NCBI RefSeq assembly: GCF_009727055.1
Contig: NC_052360.1
Coordinates: forward strand, 67,466,973 to 67,530,972
Direction: 5' to 3'
Length of the DNA stretch: 64,000 nt
From: Benincasa hispida
Lineage: Eukaryota > Streptophyta > Magnoliopsida > Cucurbitales > Cucurbitaceae
In this document: positions 23,654 to 35,160 of the stretch, one piece after another
Layout of the letters: each line of letters opens with the position of its first letter
Numbering within the stretch: the stretch's first letter is position 1
The notes under the pieces: model-generated
What the model was told of the DNA's origin: nothing
The model's database searches: none
What the model saw: only the letters and a program-made list of their open reading frames with translations
Translations under genes and position numbers: made by a program

Positions 23654-25736
23654 TGTTGAAGCTGATGCCCTAAAGTCCCGTGTCCTATAGTTTGTAAACA
23701 GTTTGTACAAATGCTTGTGATATATAATATATGATATTTACTTCACTTCTTGATTTTTCTCATTTAAATGTTTTATTTTATTTACTACAAACCAATAAAC
23801 TAAAATCTCTGGTTGTCTTTATGTAACTTAAGCATGTATATGGTGACATACAAGTGGATCATGTCTTAAGTGATAACCAAAATAGTTTGTAGTATATGAA
23901 TAAGGAGGGAAACCTTATCCTGGTAATGCTACGGATCCGACCCGCTTTGTGGAATAGTTACAAGTGTTGTGACTTATCACAAATGGTCTGATCCTGATCA
24001 TTCGTGAAAGGGACATGCGAGCGGGGGCGTCCTATACAAAAAGTTTCTATAAGACCTGACCACGAAGTGTAAATGTCTCGTTATATAACACCATTCATGA
24101 TAGGGACTTCACTTCACTAGGATGACCATAGGTAACATGACCTTAATCCTGAGTGAGTTGGGAACTCCTGCCATTGAGGGCGGTCCTTTGATTTGCATGG
24201 GTGCGAGTGGCCAGGCCGCCGACTCAAACCTACCATTTTAGGGATTCATCTGATTTGGGAGCTTGGAACTCAGCTACACAAGATGGAATTCACTTATTCC
24301 CCAAAGCAGGGGCAAGTAGATAGATAGCTCACTTAAGGGCTGATTCCAAGGCTTGAACGATGTGGCACCACACTCCTTCTCATGGCCCGAGAGGTGTTCA
24401 CACATAGTTGGACTATGTTGTATTTTTCATTAGAGGGATCGGTGGTACTTAAAGAGTGATATGTAACTACAGGGGAAAAACGGTAAATTGGCCTAACTGT
24501 ACTTACGAGCATCTGTGAAGGGTTATCGTACTCATGATTGGTTATACCCGATGGACACAGAAATATATCTATGGTAAGAAGAGTTCAGTTATCGATCTTT
24601 AGTGGAATGCCTGGCAGTTAACGGATGGTGGATCTTGTGACTAAAGAGTTTAGTCAGCTATTCACGTACCGTTGGAGCTTCGAGCCATAGGTCTATAAGG
24701 TCCTCGTGGTACTTAATGTAAACCTCATTTACATCAATCCTCGACTAGATGTATCTCATACATCATACCAATTATATCATATATAATTAAAATACCTTTT
24801 GTCAATTTGAACATTTCAAATGAACATTAAGAACTGGTCCTCAACTGAATCCATTGAGCTACCAAGGGGACCTTATGAACCTGTAGCTCGAAGCTCTAAC
24901 GGTACGTGAATAACTGACTAAACTATTTAGTCATAGGATCCACCATCTGTTAACTACCAGACACTCTATTAAATATCGACAACTGAACTCTCCTTACCAC
25001 AGATATATTTTGTGTCCATCTTAACCAATCAGCAGTGCGACAACCCTTCAGAGATCGCTTATAAGTACAGCTCGGCCAATAACCGTTATGCCCCTGTAGT
25101 TACATTTGTCTTCTTAAGTACCACTGATCCCTCTAATGAACATAAGTCATAGTCCTACCATGACTGAGTCTTCTTTTCCAAAGAGAAGTTGTGGCCACTA
25201 TGTTCAAGCCCCGGAATCAGCTCTTAAGAGAGCAATCTCTCTATTTATCCCTACTTCAAGAAAGGAGTGAATTCCATCTTGTGGATTGAGTTCCCAACTT
25301 CCAGATCAGACAAGTCCCCAAAAAGGTAGGCATGTCGAGAGGCTATTCGATAGCGTCCGCCTACTAAATGAGATCACACCCGCGTTTTCTAAACGATCGC
25401 CCGCGATTTCTTAAACGATCGCTTAGCACCTGAGCGTATCTAAACGATCGCTTACCTTTTCATAGATGTTCGTGTAGACGACTGTGGTGTTGATAGGTTA
25501 TTGCTTGCTGGACGAGAAAGAGTGAAAGAAGTTCGTTCACAGTGAGACCGAGTTCTTGTGAAGAAAGTCTTCAACTAGTAAGTCCTCGATCTCTTGTATT
25601 TAATCTTGTAAAGCATGCTAGTAATTAGTGGTTCAATGCATATCTGTATGTTAGAATGTATGTGTTGTAATTCTGTCACAATGAATTAGAAAGATCCACT
25701 TCCGCTCATAGGTACTCTTGTATAAGATATCCTTCA
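23654..25736 (+). mobile_element. Copia-B 5' LTR with an inverted patch
   Basis: Starts TGTTGAAGCTGATGCCC, ends AGATATCCTTCA. Two parts match the 3' LTR (23654-24711 with 35161-36211; 25337-25736 with about 36650-37268). The middle (24712-25336) does not. About 220 bp present in the 3' LTR near 36780-37000 are also missing here at 25471. Confidence 0.88.
24712..25336 (-). repeat. Inverted LTR patch inside the Copia-B 5' LTR
   Basis: This segment is the reverse complement of the region 5085-5720 of the solo LTR at 4544-6654 (for example minus-strand AAGATGGAATTCACTCC and GGACTGATTC-like blocks). It replaces about 440 bp of the resident LTR (36212-36650 in the 3' LTR). Confidence 0.8.
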
Positions 25737-25737
25737 A

Positions 25738-25752
25738 TTGGTATCAAAGCCA
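25738..25752 (+). other. Copia-B primer-binding site (tRNA-iMet)
   Basis: TTGGTATCAAAGCCA, one base after the LTR end; close to the standard TGGTATCAGAGC complementary to the initiator tRNA-Met 3' end. Confidence 0.8.
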
Positions 25753-26609
25753 AGTTTCTGATATTCCAATTTCATTGATGTAAAGAATTACATATATATT
25801 CTCAGTGGGTGCAGCATGTCTACTCTCTCTTTAATTGTTAAATCGCTTGTGGATGTATGGAATAATGGAGTTTTCTGGGAAGTAACCACGGTTTGTTAAA
25901 TTTTACATTTTCAGTTAATTGTAAAGGCCCTTGCATTTTTTGCCATAATTAATTGCTATCGAGTCTGTAATTCAAAGTTAGTTTGAGTTTTGATCGTTCA
26001 TGAAGAAGTTCGGAGCCAGGGTTGTTGTTCTTTGAGGAAGAAGATGATCAAGAGTTGGTTCGGTCGTGTAGACGATGGGGTAGACGATCGCTGAATATAA
26101 GATGCTCGGGTGTCGTTTAACGCGCGTGTGCACTAGACGATCGTATAGCTCAGCGAGCCTCATTTCTTAGTTACTGACTATACAATCACGGAGTAAAGGC
26201 AGGGTAAATCATTTACTTTTTCGCGTGTGGAGTGATCGTCTAGACGATTAGGCTTCGTAGCCTCGTTGTCGTCTAAGCGGTCGTTTAGCTCTTCGCGCTA
26301 TTGTCTAGTGTGCGCTACACGGTCATTTACCTGGAGGTGTTTATTAAACGATGGAGCTTCGCTCGGTGGTTTAAGATTTGGTTCGCCTGTGAACCAGTTT
26401 GCTCGATGAAAAAATGTAATAGATAAAATTTTTCATTTTAGTATTGGTTGGTTCATCCCGGTCCATTAATTTTTGGTTTAATACATGAAATGTATGTTTA
26501 TTTATATGTCATATGGTATGCACATATAGAAAAATCCCACCTTAGGTTATGCATTGATCATGCATCATCTCTTTATTATAAATGTTATGATTTAAAGAAG
26601 CATGATTAA
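25753..26609 (+). other. Copia-B leader, part 1
   Basis: Non-coding. It carries several CGATCG-family motifs (for example GTAGACGATCGCTG near 26083 and CTAGACGATCGTATAG near 26131). No credible ORF. Confidence 0.6.
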
Positions 26610-26789
26610 TGTGAAACCCAGATTTCCATTATTCCTACTTAAGCAGGAATTAAAAGGAATTAACTAAGTGAAAGTTAAATCCTATGTTGAAGAGAAGGAA
26701 ATTTCTAAGGGTTGAATAGATTTTCCTTGAGTAGTTTTGAGTTAAGCTTTAATTGGTAAAATTTGACTAAGTGTAAGGTCAAAAGGACC

Positions 26790-27850
26790 CATGCGTTAAG
26801 TGTTAGGGGACATTAACGCATAAGTTGAGAAGGTAACCATGCATTTGTAAGGTTGGACGCATAATTGGCCGAAGTATTGGCAAAAGGCATTGCCAAGAGT
26901 TTCTCATGCGTTGGCCTTGTGTTGGTGTGGTGCTATGTGTTGGCCATTAGACTTTGAGAGGTTATTTGGGAGGTTAGTAGTGCATGCAGCAACAAATGTC
27001 TTAAAGAGATTCAAAAACGTATGCGGCAGCCTTAGGTTGTGCGGACATGGGTGCAAGGTACTGGAGGCATGCGCACGCATTGATCGGGTATGCGGCAGCC
27101 TCAAGTTGCGCATCCAAGGGCACTGGACATTGGACGCAGTGGATGCGATGGATACGTTGGATGCGATGGATAGAGGCATGCGGCGATGGAGGTAGCCGTG
27201 ATGGATGCGTTGGACACGATGGTATGCGTCTATGCGATTGGAGATTAGAGCAACGCATGGGGTGCAGCGGCTGTGATGGATATGTTGGACACGATGGTAT
27301 GCGTCCATGCGATTGAAGGCATGTAGTGGAAGGAGATGCGTTGGTAGGTTACGGTGGTGTGATGGCATGCGATGATAGGGGTATGCGATCGAATGGTATA
27401 ATGATAGCACTATGTGTTGGTGTCACACAGTGATGCTATGCCGCGGTGCTATGTGTTGATGACATGCGGGGTGCTATGCGTCGATGACATGCGGCAATGC
27501 TATACGTTGTGACATGCGATGATGCGGCCTATTGTATGCGACCGAAAGGAATGCGTTGGTAGTATGCGATGGAGGCATGCGGCCGAAGGAATGCATTGGT
27601 AGTATGCGATGGCATGCAGCGATGGATGCGATGGCTTATGGTGATGTTGCACGATGGATGCAATGGCATACAGCGATGGAAGCGATGGACACGGCATGTG
27701 CTATGCGATGTAAGTAGCGATGGATGCGATGGATGCGGCAGTGCAACACTATGCGTTGGTGATGTGCTATACGTTGGTGATGTGCTATGCGTTGGACATC
27801 CAAGGGTTTGTGGGCGCATTTGTGGTTAACGCATATGAGGTTGGATAGAT
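26790..27850 (+). repeat. ATGCG-rich repeat field in the Gypsy-2 U3
   Basis: Dense, irregular repetition of ATGCGTTGG, GCGATGGATGCGATGG and GACATGCGG words for about 1 kb, upstream of the TATA box at 28083. The many overlapping open frames on both strands here (27000-27830) are products of the repetition and of few stop codons, not genes. Confidence 0.8.
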
Positions 27851-28082
27851 GCATGCAAGGTCGTCATCCGGACATATGGTTTATTGGGAAGAAATCTCAA
27901 GCCTTAAGCAAATGAGGTGGGTGCATAAGAAGACATGCAAAGTTGAGGGCTATGCGTTGGTAAAAGGGGAGCAAGACACCTTGGGTTGCGCTGATGCAAG
28001 ATTGCATTGATGGTGTGGGGAAGAGACACTTGGACATGCGGCCAAGTAGGAGGTGTCGACCTTGGAGAGTTTTTGGACGCCT

Positions 28083-28090
28083 ATAAATAG
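28083..28090 (+). promoter_or_regulatory. TATA box of the Gypsy-2 LTR
   Basis: TATAAATA in GGACGCCTATAAATAGGGCC; start of transcription would be near 28115, giving a U3 of about 1.5 kb. Confidence 0.65.
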
Positions 28091-28752
28091 GGCCAAGGAC
28101 TTCAGATGAGAAGTCAAATTCTCTTTTAAAAGACATAAAGAAGAGTGTATTGGGAGGAGACTATGTGTTGATAGCAAGATCATGCGTTGGTCAAGAGGTT
28201 CTAAGAGGGGAGATGCTGTCGGATAAAAAGGACAGGAAGTAGCATCAACTTGGGAATAAGAGTTCTCCAAGAATACCCATGCATTTTGAGTGATTCAAAA
28301 GGCACTTGAAATCTAGGAGAGTCTAGTTTTCAGGGCAGGGCTACCAGAGAAGAAGATCCAAGGAATCGGGTTGGAAATTTAGGACAAGACAGAAGGGTCG
28401 AGTTTTCGGGTAAGTTGAGCCAGTCTTAATGTTTTGATGTTTCCTGCCAAACCACGAGGATTTATGAGCTAAGATTTTGAGGTAAGCTTCCTGAGACATT
28501 TTAGAGCATATTTTTAGAAGGAAGTAACTTGAGATAAAGCCTAGAACTATGATAGTCTGAGCTTTATGTTGAATTTGGAATTTAGGGTTCAAAAGGGGAG
28601 CCCGGGAAGATCAAGGAACTTCTAGAGAGAAAGGTTCCCAAACGACCAAGGTGAGTGGTACTTTCCTTAAGTATTAAAGCATATCTTTTAGAGTAAATTT
28701 ATATGCTTATGCTATGAATGAGTATCTAGCATGAGAATGAGATTATGTGATC

Positions 28753-28920
28753 GGGATGGTCAGAGGGTCAATAGACCTAGTTCCTGAGCCCGTAAGCAAA
28801 ACCTCACGGGATGGTCAGAAGACCGAGAGGTCTAGTTCCTGAGCCTGTCGGAGGATCATTGTATGGGATGGTCAGAGGGCCAACGGACCTAGCTTCTGAG
28901 CCCATAAGCGGGGAGCTATG
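28753..28920 (+). repeat. Three tandem ~55-bp units in Gypsy-2 LTR
   Basis: Units start GGGATGGTCAGAGG, GGGATGGTCAGAAG and GGGATGGTCAGAGG, each continuing to CTAGTTCCTGAGCCC or close variants. Confidence 0.8.
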
Positions 28921-29563
28921 TGCACATAGGAGACAAAGGAAACGTAAAGAGTAAGCGTTGTATTTAGTAACAGTTATCTATCTACCATGTGTGTAGGTAG
29001 ACAACATACTCATTCTAGTTAGTTATCAGTTTAGCTATCTACCGTGCGTGTAGATAAAAGTTGAGATCAGACTCGTTCAATGATGAGGTTTGAATGTAAC
29101 CTCGTATTTATGATATGCTTGGTATTTATGAGTTAAAATAGACTCTAGAAGTTGTTTATCACTCACTGAGTTTTGTGAAGCTCGTTCTGTTATTTCATGT
29201 TTTTCTTCCCAGGTAGCAAAAGGTGAGGAGTTCCAGGGTGCTGCTAAGGTCAAGGTCTGCCACAAGCCACAGTTACACTTCCAGAGGGTTTTTAAAGAGT
29301 TGTGATTGTAAACTTTGTTGTTAAGTCTTGAAGTTGTATAAACTTTACTTTGTTGTAATAAAATGGGCCTACTTAATCCGTTGTTGTTTGCCTCATTGAT
29401 TTAATCAGTTGGTCATTGAATTTGTTCATTGGTATCAGAGTTATTTCCGCAAGAGTTATTAGGCAGTACATGTCAACAAAATGGTTGATAACTGCTGCAG
29501 TCATGCCCTTTCCTAGGCTCAAAGAGTAGTCTGGGGTGAGGTGTGACAACTTGGTATCAGAGC

Positions 29564-31028
29564 ATAAGTTTCTGGGACAATTGAGGAATTAGTTTATACC
29601 AGCTTATGCATCATATAATATAAGAGTTATATTGATGCATGCATAAAAAGCATTGACATGCATCATCTTTATATTATAATTGTTATATTATAAGGGTGTA
29701 TGGAAAGCATGTTTGCTTAGTTATTACATGTATATAAAAGTTATGTATAGTAATGACTGGACATTGCATGGAGCATGACACATAAGTTACTTTATAAGCG
29801 TTATAAATACCTTGTGATGTGGCAATGTGTTTTAGTTTTTTCTTTTTAAAAGCTAAAGAGAAATTAGAACTAAAAGCAATAAGAAAGACATGCATTCTCA
29901 CTTACGTTTAATTCATGGTTTTAAAATGTTTAAAACTTGGATGACATAGACCTAAGATCATGGTTCTAATATGATTAGTAACCTTTAGGCTTTAATCTTT
30001 TAATAAGTTTAAAGGATTAAATTGACTAATAAAAGGTTAAAGTGTAGCAAATTTGTCTATAAGGGACCTTTTGTCTGAGGCGAGTTCTGTCTAGGCTGAG
30101 GTATTTAAGTTGATGGAAACGTAACACCCCTACCTGGAAAGGTGAATTATATAGATTTGATGCATGCATGCAAGTTAAGAACAGTCCATTAAAGTGCTTA
30201 AATGTGACTACTTGAACTTGTTCATATTTCATAGACAAAATTTGTTTATGAGCAAACTTAAAAAGATGACTGAGACTAAAATCAGTAGCCAGATTGTCTA
30301 GGTTAATGAAACCCTAGGTAGAACATTCAGTGGGAGGTACTTGGGGCATATGATGCTTCATTTAAACCTGTCAAGTTTCTCATATATAGTCCACACTGTG
30401 AGATCTACCCTCAGCCTCGTGGCACCCTAGGAGTGTCCCCCTAAAGGATGGTGTTTGGGTAGGTCAATATAAAGGTGGATTGAGAGAATGTTCATAATAA
30501 GTTGGAGCGGGAAGTGCGACAACATATCCCACGGTCTCCCTCGTTGGATTGAATAAAGTTTCTACGAATTTCCTTGAGGCACCCTGGTAGTGTCCCCTAT
30601 AGGATGGCAGTTTTGCGCGTTTCTTTATTTGATCTCCTGTAAGAGGATAAGATTACTTAGTCTCTTGTTCTAATCTGCTTCTTCTTTACGGTGGGCTCAT
30701 TAGGGCGGGATTCTGGCGCCGAAAGCGAGGGGTCACACTTACACGGAGCTGTTAAGGGTTAACAGTTCTGGACCAAATAAATGGTTGGCTGTTAGTTTCA
30801 GTTCCAAGAGTTGGTTCTGCCTGATGGTTGAGAATGTCTCATCCTAGTGAAAGGGCATCTGATCACCCCACCGGTGACATTTGTCCTGCCTCCTGCGGGC
30901 ATCATTACAAAATAGAAGTCTTAAACACTTAGGGTACTTGAAACTGTTTTGTTAAAATTAATTGGTTAAATTGTGGTAAGCAAATTCTTATAAAAATTGT
31001 TCTTTTTTCAACAACAAGTTTTTTTAAA
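29564..31028 (+). other. Copia-B leader, part 2
   Basis: Non-coding. It contains the blocks shared with the Copia-A leader and an internal near-duplication (GGCACCCTAGGAGTGTCCCC near 30420 and GGCACCCTGGTAGTGTCCCC near 30578). It ends just before the gag ATG at 31029. Confidence 0.65.
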
Positions 31029-31680
31029 ATGGCTACAACCACATTAGTTTTGCTTAGCACCGAGAAACTTACTGGCAAAAACTTTTCGACATGGAAACAT
31101 ATGATCATGACGATACTAATCATCGAGGATCTCATGTTTGCCCTTACGAAGGCCTGTCCTCCTATTCTAGCTCCCAACGCCTGCTTGAAATATTCGAGAG
31201 GCGTATGAACGATGGACACGGGCAAACGAGAAGGCCCGGACCTATATCTTGGCCAGTCTTAATGACACACTGGCCAAGAAGCATGAGCCCATGGTCTCAG
31301 CGCGTGAGATCATAGAGTCCCTGTGGGGGATGTAACCATACTGCAGCAGCTCAAGCACGAGGCCCTTAAATATATCTTCAACTCCAAAATGGAAAAAGGC
31401 ACCTTTGTTTATGAACATGTGCTTAATATGATGGTCTACTTCAATGTGGTGGAGTTGAATGGGTCTACTATCGATGAGGGCAGTCAAGTTAGCATAATCC
31501 TGCATTCATTTTCGGAGAGCTTCGTGCACTTTGTTAGCAATGTGATTCTTAACAAAGTGAAATACACCCTTACAACTCTACTTAACGAGTTGCAAACATA
31601 CCAATCTTTACTGAAAAGTAAAGAGAGGAAAAAGCCTGAGTCAAATCTTGCTTCATCCTTAAGGACGTTCCATTGAGGTT
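31029..31680 (+). pseudogene. Copia-B gag (UBN2-type), frameshifted
   Basis: ATG at 31029 opens MATTTLVLLSTEKLTGKNFS, a copia gag N-terminus with the usual TGxNFxxWK-like motif. The frame is lost near 31190. Codons continue in another frame from about 31203 to 31335 (YERWTRANEKARTYILASL and AREIIESLWGM), then return to the first frame for 31323-31676 (HEALKYIFNSKMEKG, VYFNVVELNG, LLNELQTYQSLLK). Two compensating indels of this kind point to ordinary decay of an old copy. Gag would form the virus-like particle that packages the element RNA. Confidence 0.85.
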
Positions 31681-31814
31681 CGACCTTAAGAACGTAGTTT
31701 GCACCTTCTACTTCTAACTCTACAAAGGGGAAGAAGAAGAAGAGTGGTAAGGGGAAGGGAAAGCGCCTACTAACCCGCCATCTGTCGCCCTAAAGAGGCG
31801 TCCGTCGTCGGTTA

Positions 31815-31880
31815 AAAACGAAAAATATTTCCACTGCAATCAGGATGGACACTGGAAGAGGAATTATCTTCGCTGGCTGA
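31815..31880 (+). pseudogene. Copia-B gag zinc knuckle, two cysteines lost
   Basis: Reads YFHCNQDGHWKRNY. The CCHC knuckle should be C-x2-C-x4-H-x4-C; the first and last cysteines are tyrosine (TGT/TGC to TAT). The knuckle binds element RNA, so this copy of gag would be defective even if the frame were restored. Confidence 0.8.
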
Positions 31881-31957
31881 AGGAAAGGAAGGCCGCCAAG
31901 GCTAAGGCCAAGCCAGATAAAGGTAAATATGATTTACTTGTACTAGAAACATGTTTA

Positions 31958-32860
31958 GTGGAGAATGATGATTGTGCCTGGATAATTGATTTGAGCGCCA
32001 CTAATCACGTTCATTCTTCTTTTCAGGGGATTAGATCTTGGCGACAACTAGAGGCTGGTGAGATGATGATGCGAGTAGGCACCGGGCACGTCATCTCAGT
32101 TGTGGTAGTGAGAGACATCCAGTTATCTTTATACAATAGGTTTCTAGTTTTAAAAGATGTGTATGTAGTTCCTGAACTTAAGAGGAACCTTATTTCTGTA
32201 AAGTGTCTGTTACAATGTAAATATACGCTTTCTTTTAATGTGGATAAAGTGTTTATTCATAAAGATGGTGTTGAAATTTGTACACCTTCTCTGGAAAGTA
32301 ACATGTATGTGCTAAGACCGTTAGCCTTAAGTTCCCTCTATAACACAAAGTTGTTTAAATCTACTACAACTCAATCTAAACGTCAACGAATTTCCCCAAA
32401 AGAAAATGTCCATCTTTGGCACCTTCGATTAGGGCACATCAATCTCAATAGGATTGAGAGATTGGTGAAGAATGGCCTTCTAAGTGAGTTTGAAGAAAAT
32501 TCTTTACCAGCATGTGAATCTTGCCTTGAGAGTAAGATGACTAAAAGACCTTTTACTGGAAAAGGTTATCGAGCCAAAGAGCCTCTTAAGTTAGTACATT
32601 CTGACCTCTGTGGTCCTATGAATGTGCGAGCCCGAGGTGGCTATGAGTATTTTATCAGTTTTACTGATGATTACTCTAGGTATGGGTATGTTTATTTGAT
32701 GCAACGGAAGTCTGAATCATTTAGAAAGTTCAAAGAGTTCAAGACTGAAGTTGAAAACGCATTGGATAGAAGGATTAAAACACTTCGATCGGATCGAGGT
32801 GGAGAGCTTTTGGACTCGGCATTCCAGGACTATTTGATAGAACATGGAATCATTTCCTAA
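31958..32860 (+). pseudogene. Copia-B protease and integrase N-terminal half
   Basis: A 300-codon open frame. Residues 9-18 read WIIDLSATNH, the aspartic protease site, where D-S/T-G is expected; here it is D-L-S, so the protease is presumably inactive. Then come the integrase zinc domain (HLWHLRLGH ... ACESCLESK) and catalytic core (LVHSDLCGPM, FTDDYSRYGYVYLM, RSDRGGE). The frame ends at a stop after HGIIS, about where a 1-base shift moves to the next frame at 32844. The core aspartates are present. Confidence 0.88.
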
Positions 32861-33605
32861 TTGTCAGCATCGATACACTTCAGCAAAAAGTGTAGCGGAA
32901 AGGAGAAATAGAACGTTGTTGGACATGGTTCATTTGATGATGAATTACGCTTCCTTACTAAACTCGTTTTGGGGTTTTGTAGTAAAGATAGCGACATACA
33001 TACTCAACTGTGTTCCTTCCAAGAGTGTTGCGAGAACACCTCTAGAGTTGTGGAACGGGCGTAAAGCTGGTTTCCGTCACTTCCGCACTTGGGGTTGCCC
33101 GACACATGTGCTTGAGGTAAATCCTAAAAAGTTGGAACCACGGTCGAGGTTATGCCTCTTTGTAGGCTACTCCAAAGGTACACGAGAGGGTTATTTTTAT
33201 GATACATTGGAAAATAGGGTGTTTGTTTCCATGAACGCTACTTTCCTGGAGGAGGATCATATTAGGGAGCATAGTTCACGTAGTAAAGTCGTGTTATGTG
33301 AGCTTTCCAACAAAACTACTGAAACTTCAACAAGAGTTGTTGAAGGACCTACTTCATCAGCAAGAGTTGTTGATGATAGTTCATCTAGTAGGTCGGTTCC
33401 ACCTCAAGATTTGAAAGAACCTCGACGAAGTGGAAGGGTTTCGAACCCGCCCGTTCACTGTATGGGTTTCACAGAAATCCTTGCTATGGTAGCAGATGAT
33501 GACTTTGAGGATCCGTTGTCTTATCAGAAAGCAATAGAGAATGTTGATCGGGATGAATGGGTTAAAGCCATGGATCTCGAGATGAGTCGATATACTTCAA
33601 CTTAG
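32844..33605 (+). pseudogene. Copia-B integrase C-terminal half and linker to RT
   Basis: 253 codons in another frame. AERRNRTLLDMV supplies the catalytic Glu of the integrase DDE set. Next are FWGFVVKIATYILNCVPSK, TPLELWNGRK, HFRTWGCPTHV and LFVGYSKGTREGYFY, the copia GKR-type C-terminal landmarks. A Ser/Thr-rich linker leads to RRSGRVSNPP and the start of the reverse transcriptase region (DEWVKAMDLEM). A frameshift near 33595 ends it. Confidence 0.88.
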
Positions 33606-34437
33606 TATGGGATCTTATAGATCAACCTGATGAGGTAAAACTTATAGGTTGTAAATGGATCTACAAGCGCAAACGAGGGTCTAATGGGAAGGTGCAAACC
33701 TTCAAGGCTTGACATGTGGCAAAGGGTTATAACAAGGTAGAGGGAGTCGACTATGAGGAGACTTTCTCGCCTGTTGCCATGTTAAAGTCGATCCGCATCG
33801 CATCCTTCTGTCTATTGCAGCTTATTATAATTATGAGATCTGGCAAATGGACGTCAAGATAGCTTTTCTGAATGGCAACCTTGAGGAGGCCATTTACATG
33901 GTACAACCCAAGGGATTCATTGCCCAAGATCAAGAGCAAAAAGTTTGCAAACTAAATTGGTTGATTTATGGGTTAAAATAGGTGTCTAGATCTTAGAACA
34001 TACGGTTTGATACTGCGATCAAATTGTATGGCTTTGATTAGAACGTTGATGAACCTTGCGTTTACAAGAAGATCATCAATGCTTCAATAGTTTTCTTAGT
34101 GTTGTATGTAGACAATATACTACTCATACGGAATGATGTAGGTTTATTGATTGCAGTTAAGAACTAGCTAGTGACCGAATTCCAAATGAAAGATTTAGGA
34201 GAGGCTCGATTTGTTCTGGGTATACAGATCTTTCGGGATCATAAGAACAAAGTCCTAACACTGTCTCAGGCATCGTACATTGACAAGATGTTGCTCAAGT
34301 ACTTGATGCAGGACTTAAAGAGGGGCCTACTGCCGTTCAGGCATGGAGTCACTTTGTCTAAGGACATGTGTCCTAAGATGCCTCAAGAGGTTGAGGAGAT
34401 GAGACGGGTCCCATATGCTCTGTACTAGACCAGACAT
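33606..34437 (+). pseudogene. Copia-B reverse transcriptase, multiple stops
   Basis: Landmarks in order: GCKWIYKRKRGSNGKVQTFKA then a stop (33710); EGVDYEETFSPVA; WQMDVK and FLNGNLEEAIYMVQPKGF; CKLN then YGLK and a stop; VLYVDNILLIRND, where the catalytic YVDD is YVDN; and the open frame 34171-34428 (FQMKDLGEARFVLGIQI). The Asp-to-Asn change destroys the polymerase site, besides the stops and frame changes. Confidence 0.87.
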
Positions 34438-35059
34438 CTGCTACGTTGTGGGAATAGTCAGTAGGTATTAGTCTAACCCAGACCAGGGTCCCTGGACAAC
34501 AGTGAAGAATATCTTCAAATATCTTTAGAGAACGAAGGACTACATGCTCGTGTATGGATCTAGGGATTTGATCCTTACTAGATACATGGATTCTAACTTT
34601 CAGACTGATAGGGACTCTCACAAGTCCACGTCAAGGTCAGTCTTTACTCTTAACGAAGGAGCTATAGTGTGGTGAAGCACTAAGCAGAGGTGCATCATTG
34701 ACTCCACTATGGAGGCGGAGTACGTAGTGGCTTGCGAAGTTGCTAAGGAGGTCGTCTGGCTCAGGAAGTTCTTGACAGAATTGGAAGTTGTTCCAGATAT
34801 GTCTAGGCCAATCATCCTTTATTGTGACAATAGTGGGGTTGTGGTGAACTCCAAGGAGCCTAGAAGTCACAGGCGTGACAAACACGTAGAGTGGAAGTAT
34901 CACCTAATCCGCGAGATAGTGCATCGAGGGGACGTGATCGTCACAAAGATCATTTCGGAGCACAATATTGCTGACCCATTTACGAAGGCTCTCACAGCTA
35001 CAGTGTTTGAGGGTCACCTTCAGAACATGAGTCTACAGGACCACCCGCGGTTGGACTAG
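34438..35059 (+). pseudogene. Copia-B RNase H
   Basis: The first part has stops. The last 116 codons (34709-35059) are open: MEAEYVVACEVAKEVVWLRK, LYCDNSGVVVNSKEP with the conserved Asp, HVEWKYHLIREIVHRGDVIV, and HNIADPFTKALTATVFEGHL. Ends at TAG 35057. It is the closest relative in this window of the Copia-A remnant. Confidence 0.88.
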
Positions 35060-35148
35060 GGTAAGTGGGATATTTTCTTGTACTAGGCTTTTATGCCCTA
35101 GTTTATTGTTTTGTACTTGTTTTTTGTACACCCCACTTCGCTTTAGGA

Positions 35149-35160
35149 CAAGTGAGAGAT
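35149..35160 (+). other. Copia-B polypurine tract
   Basis: CAAGTGAGAGAT directly before the 3' LTR; parallel to CAAGTGGGAGTT in Copia-A. Confidence 0.75.

Larger units (their letters stand above)
26610..29563 (+). mobile_element. Gypsy-2: gypsy LTR plus primer site, truncated, inside the Copia-B leader
   Basis: Starts TGTGAAACCCAG and ends GGTGAGGTGTGACA at 29548, typical ends for chromovirus LTRs. It is followed by ACTTGGTATCAGAGC, a tRNA-iMet primer site belonging to the element interior. It is thus more than a solo LTR: a 5' LTR with a short piece of interior, the rest deleted. The right boundary lies somewhere in 29563-29640 and no target duplication is evident. The LTR (2.94 kb) has an ATGCG-rich array upstream of its TATA box and a triplicated 55-bp unit downstream. 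Confidence 0.7.

Noticed and set aside
26890..27854. Overlapping ORFs on both strands (up to 168 codons)
   Set aside because: They arise from the ATGCG word repetition in the Gypsy-2 LTR; no domain, and several frames are open at once.
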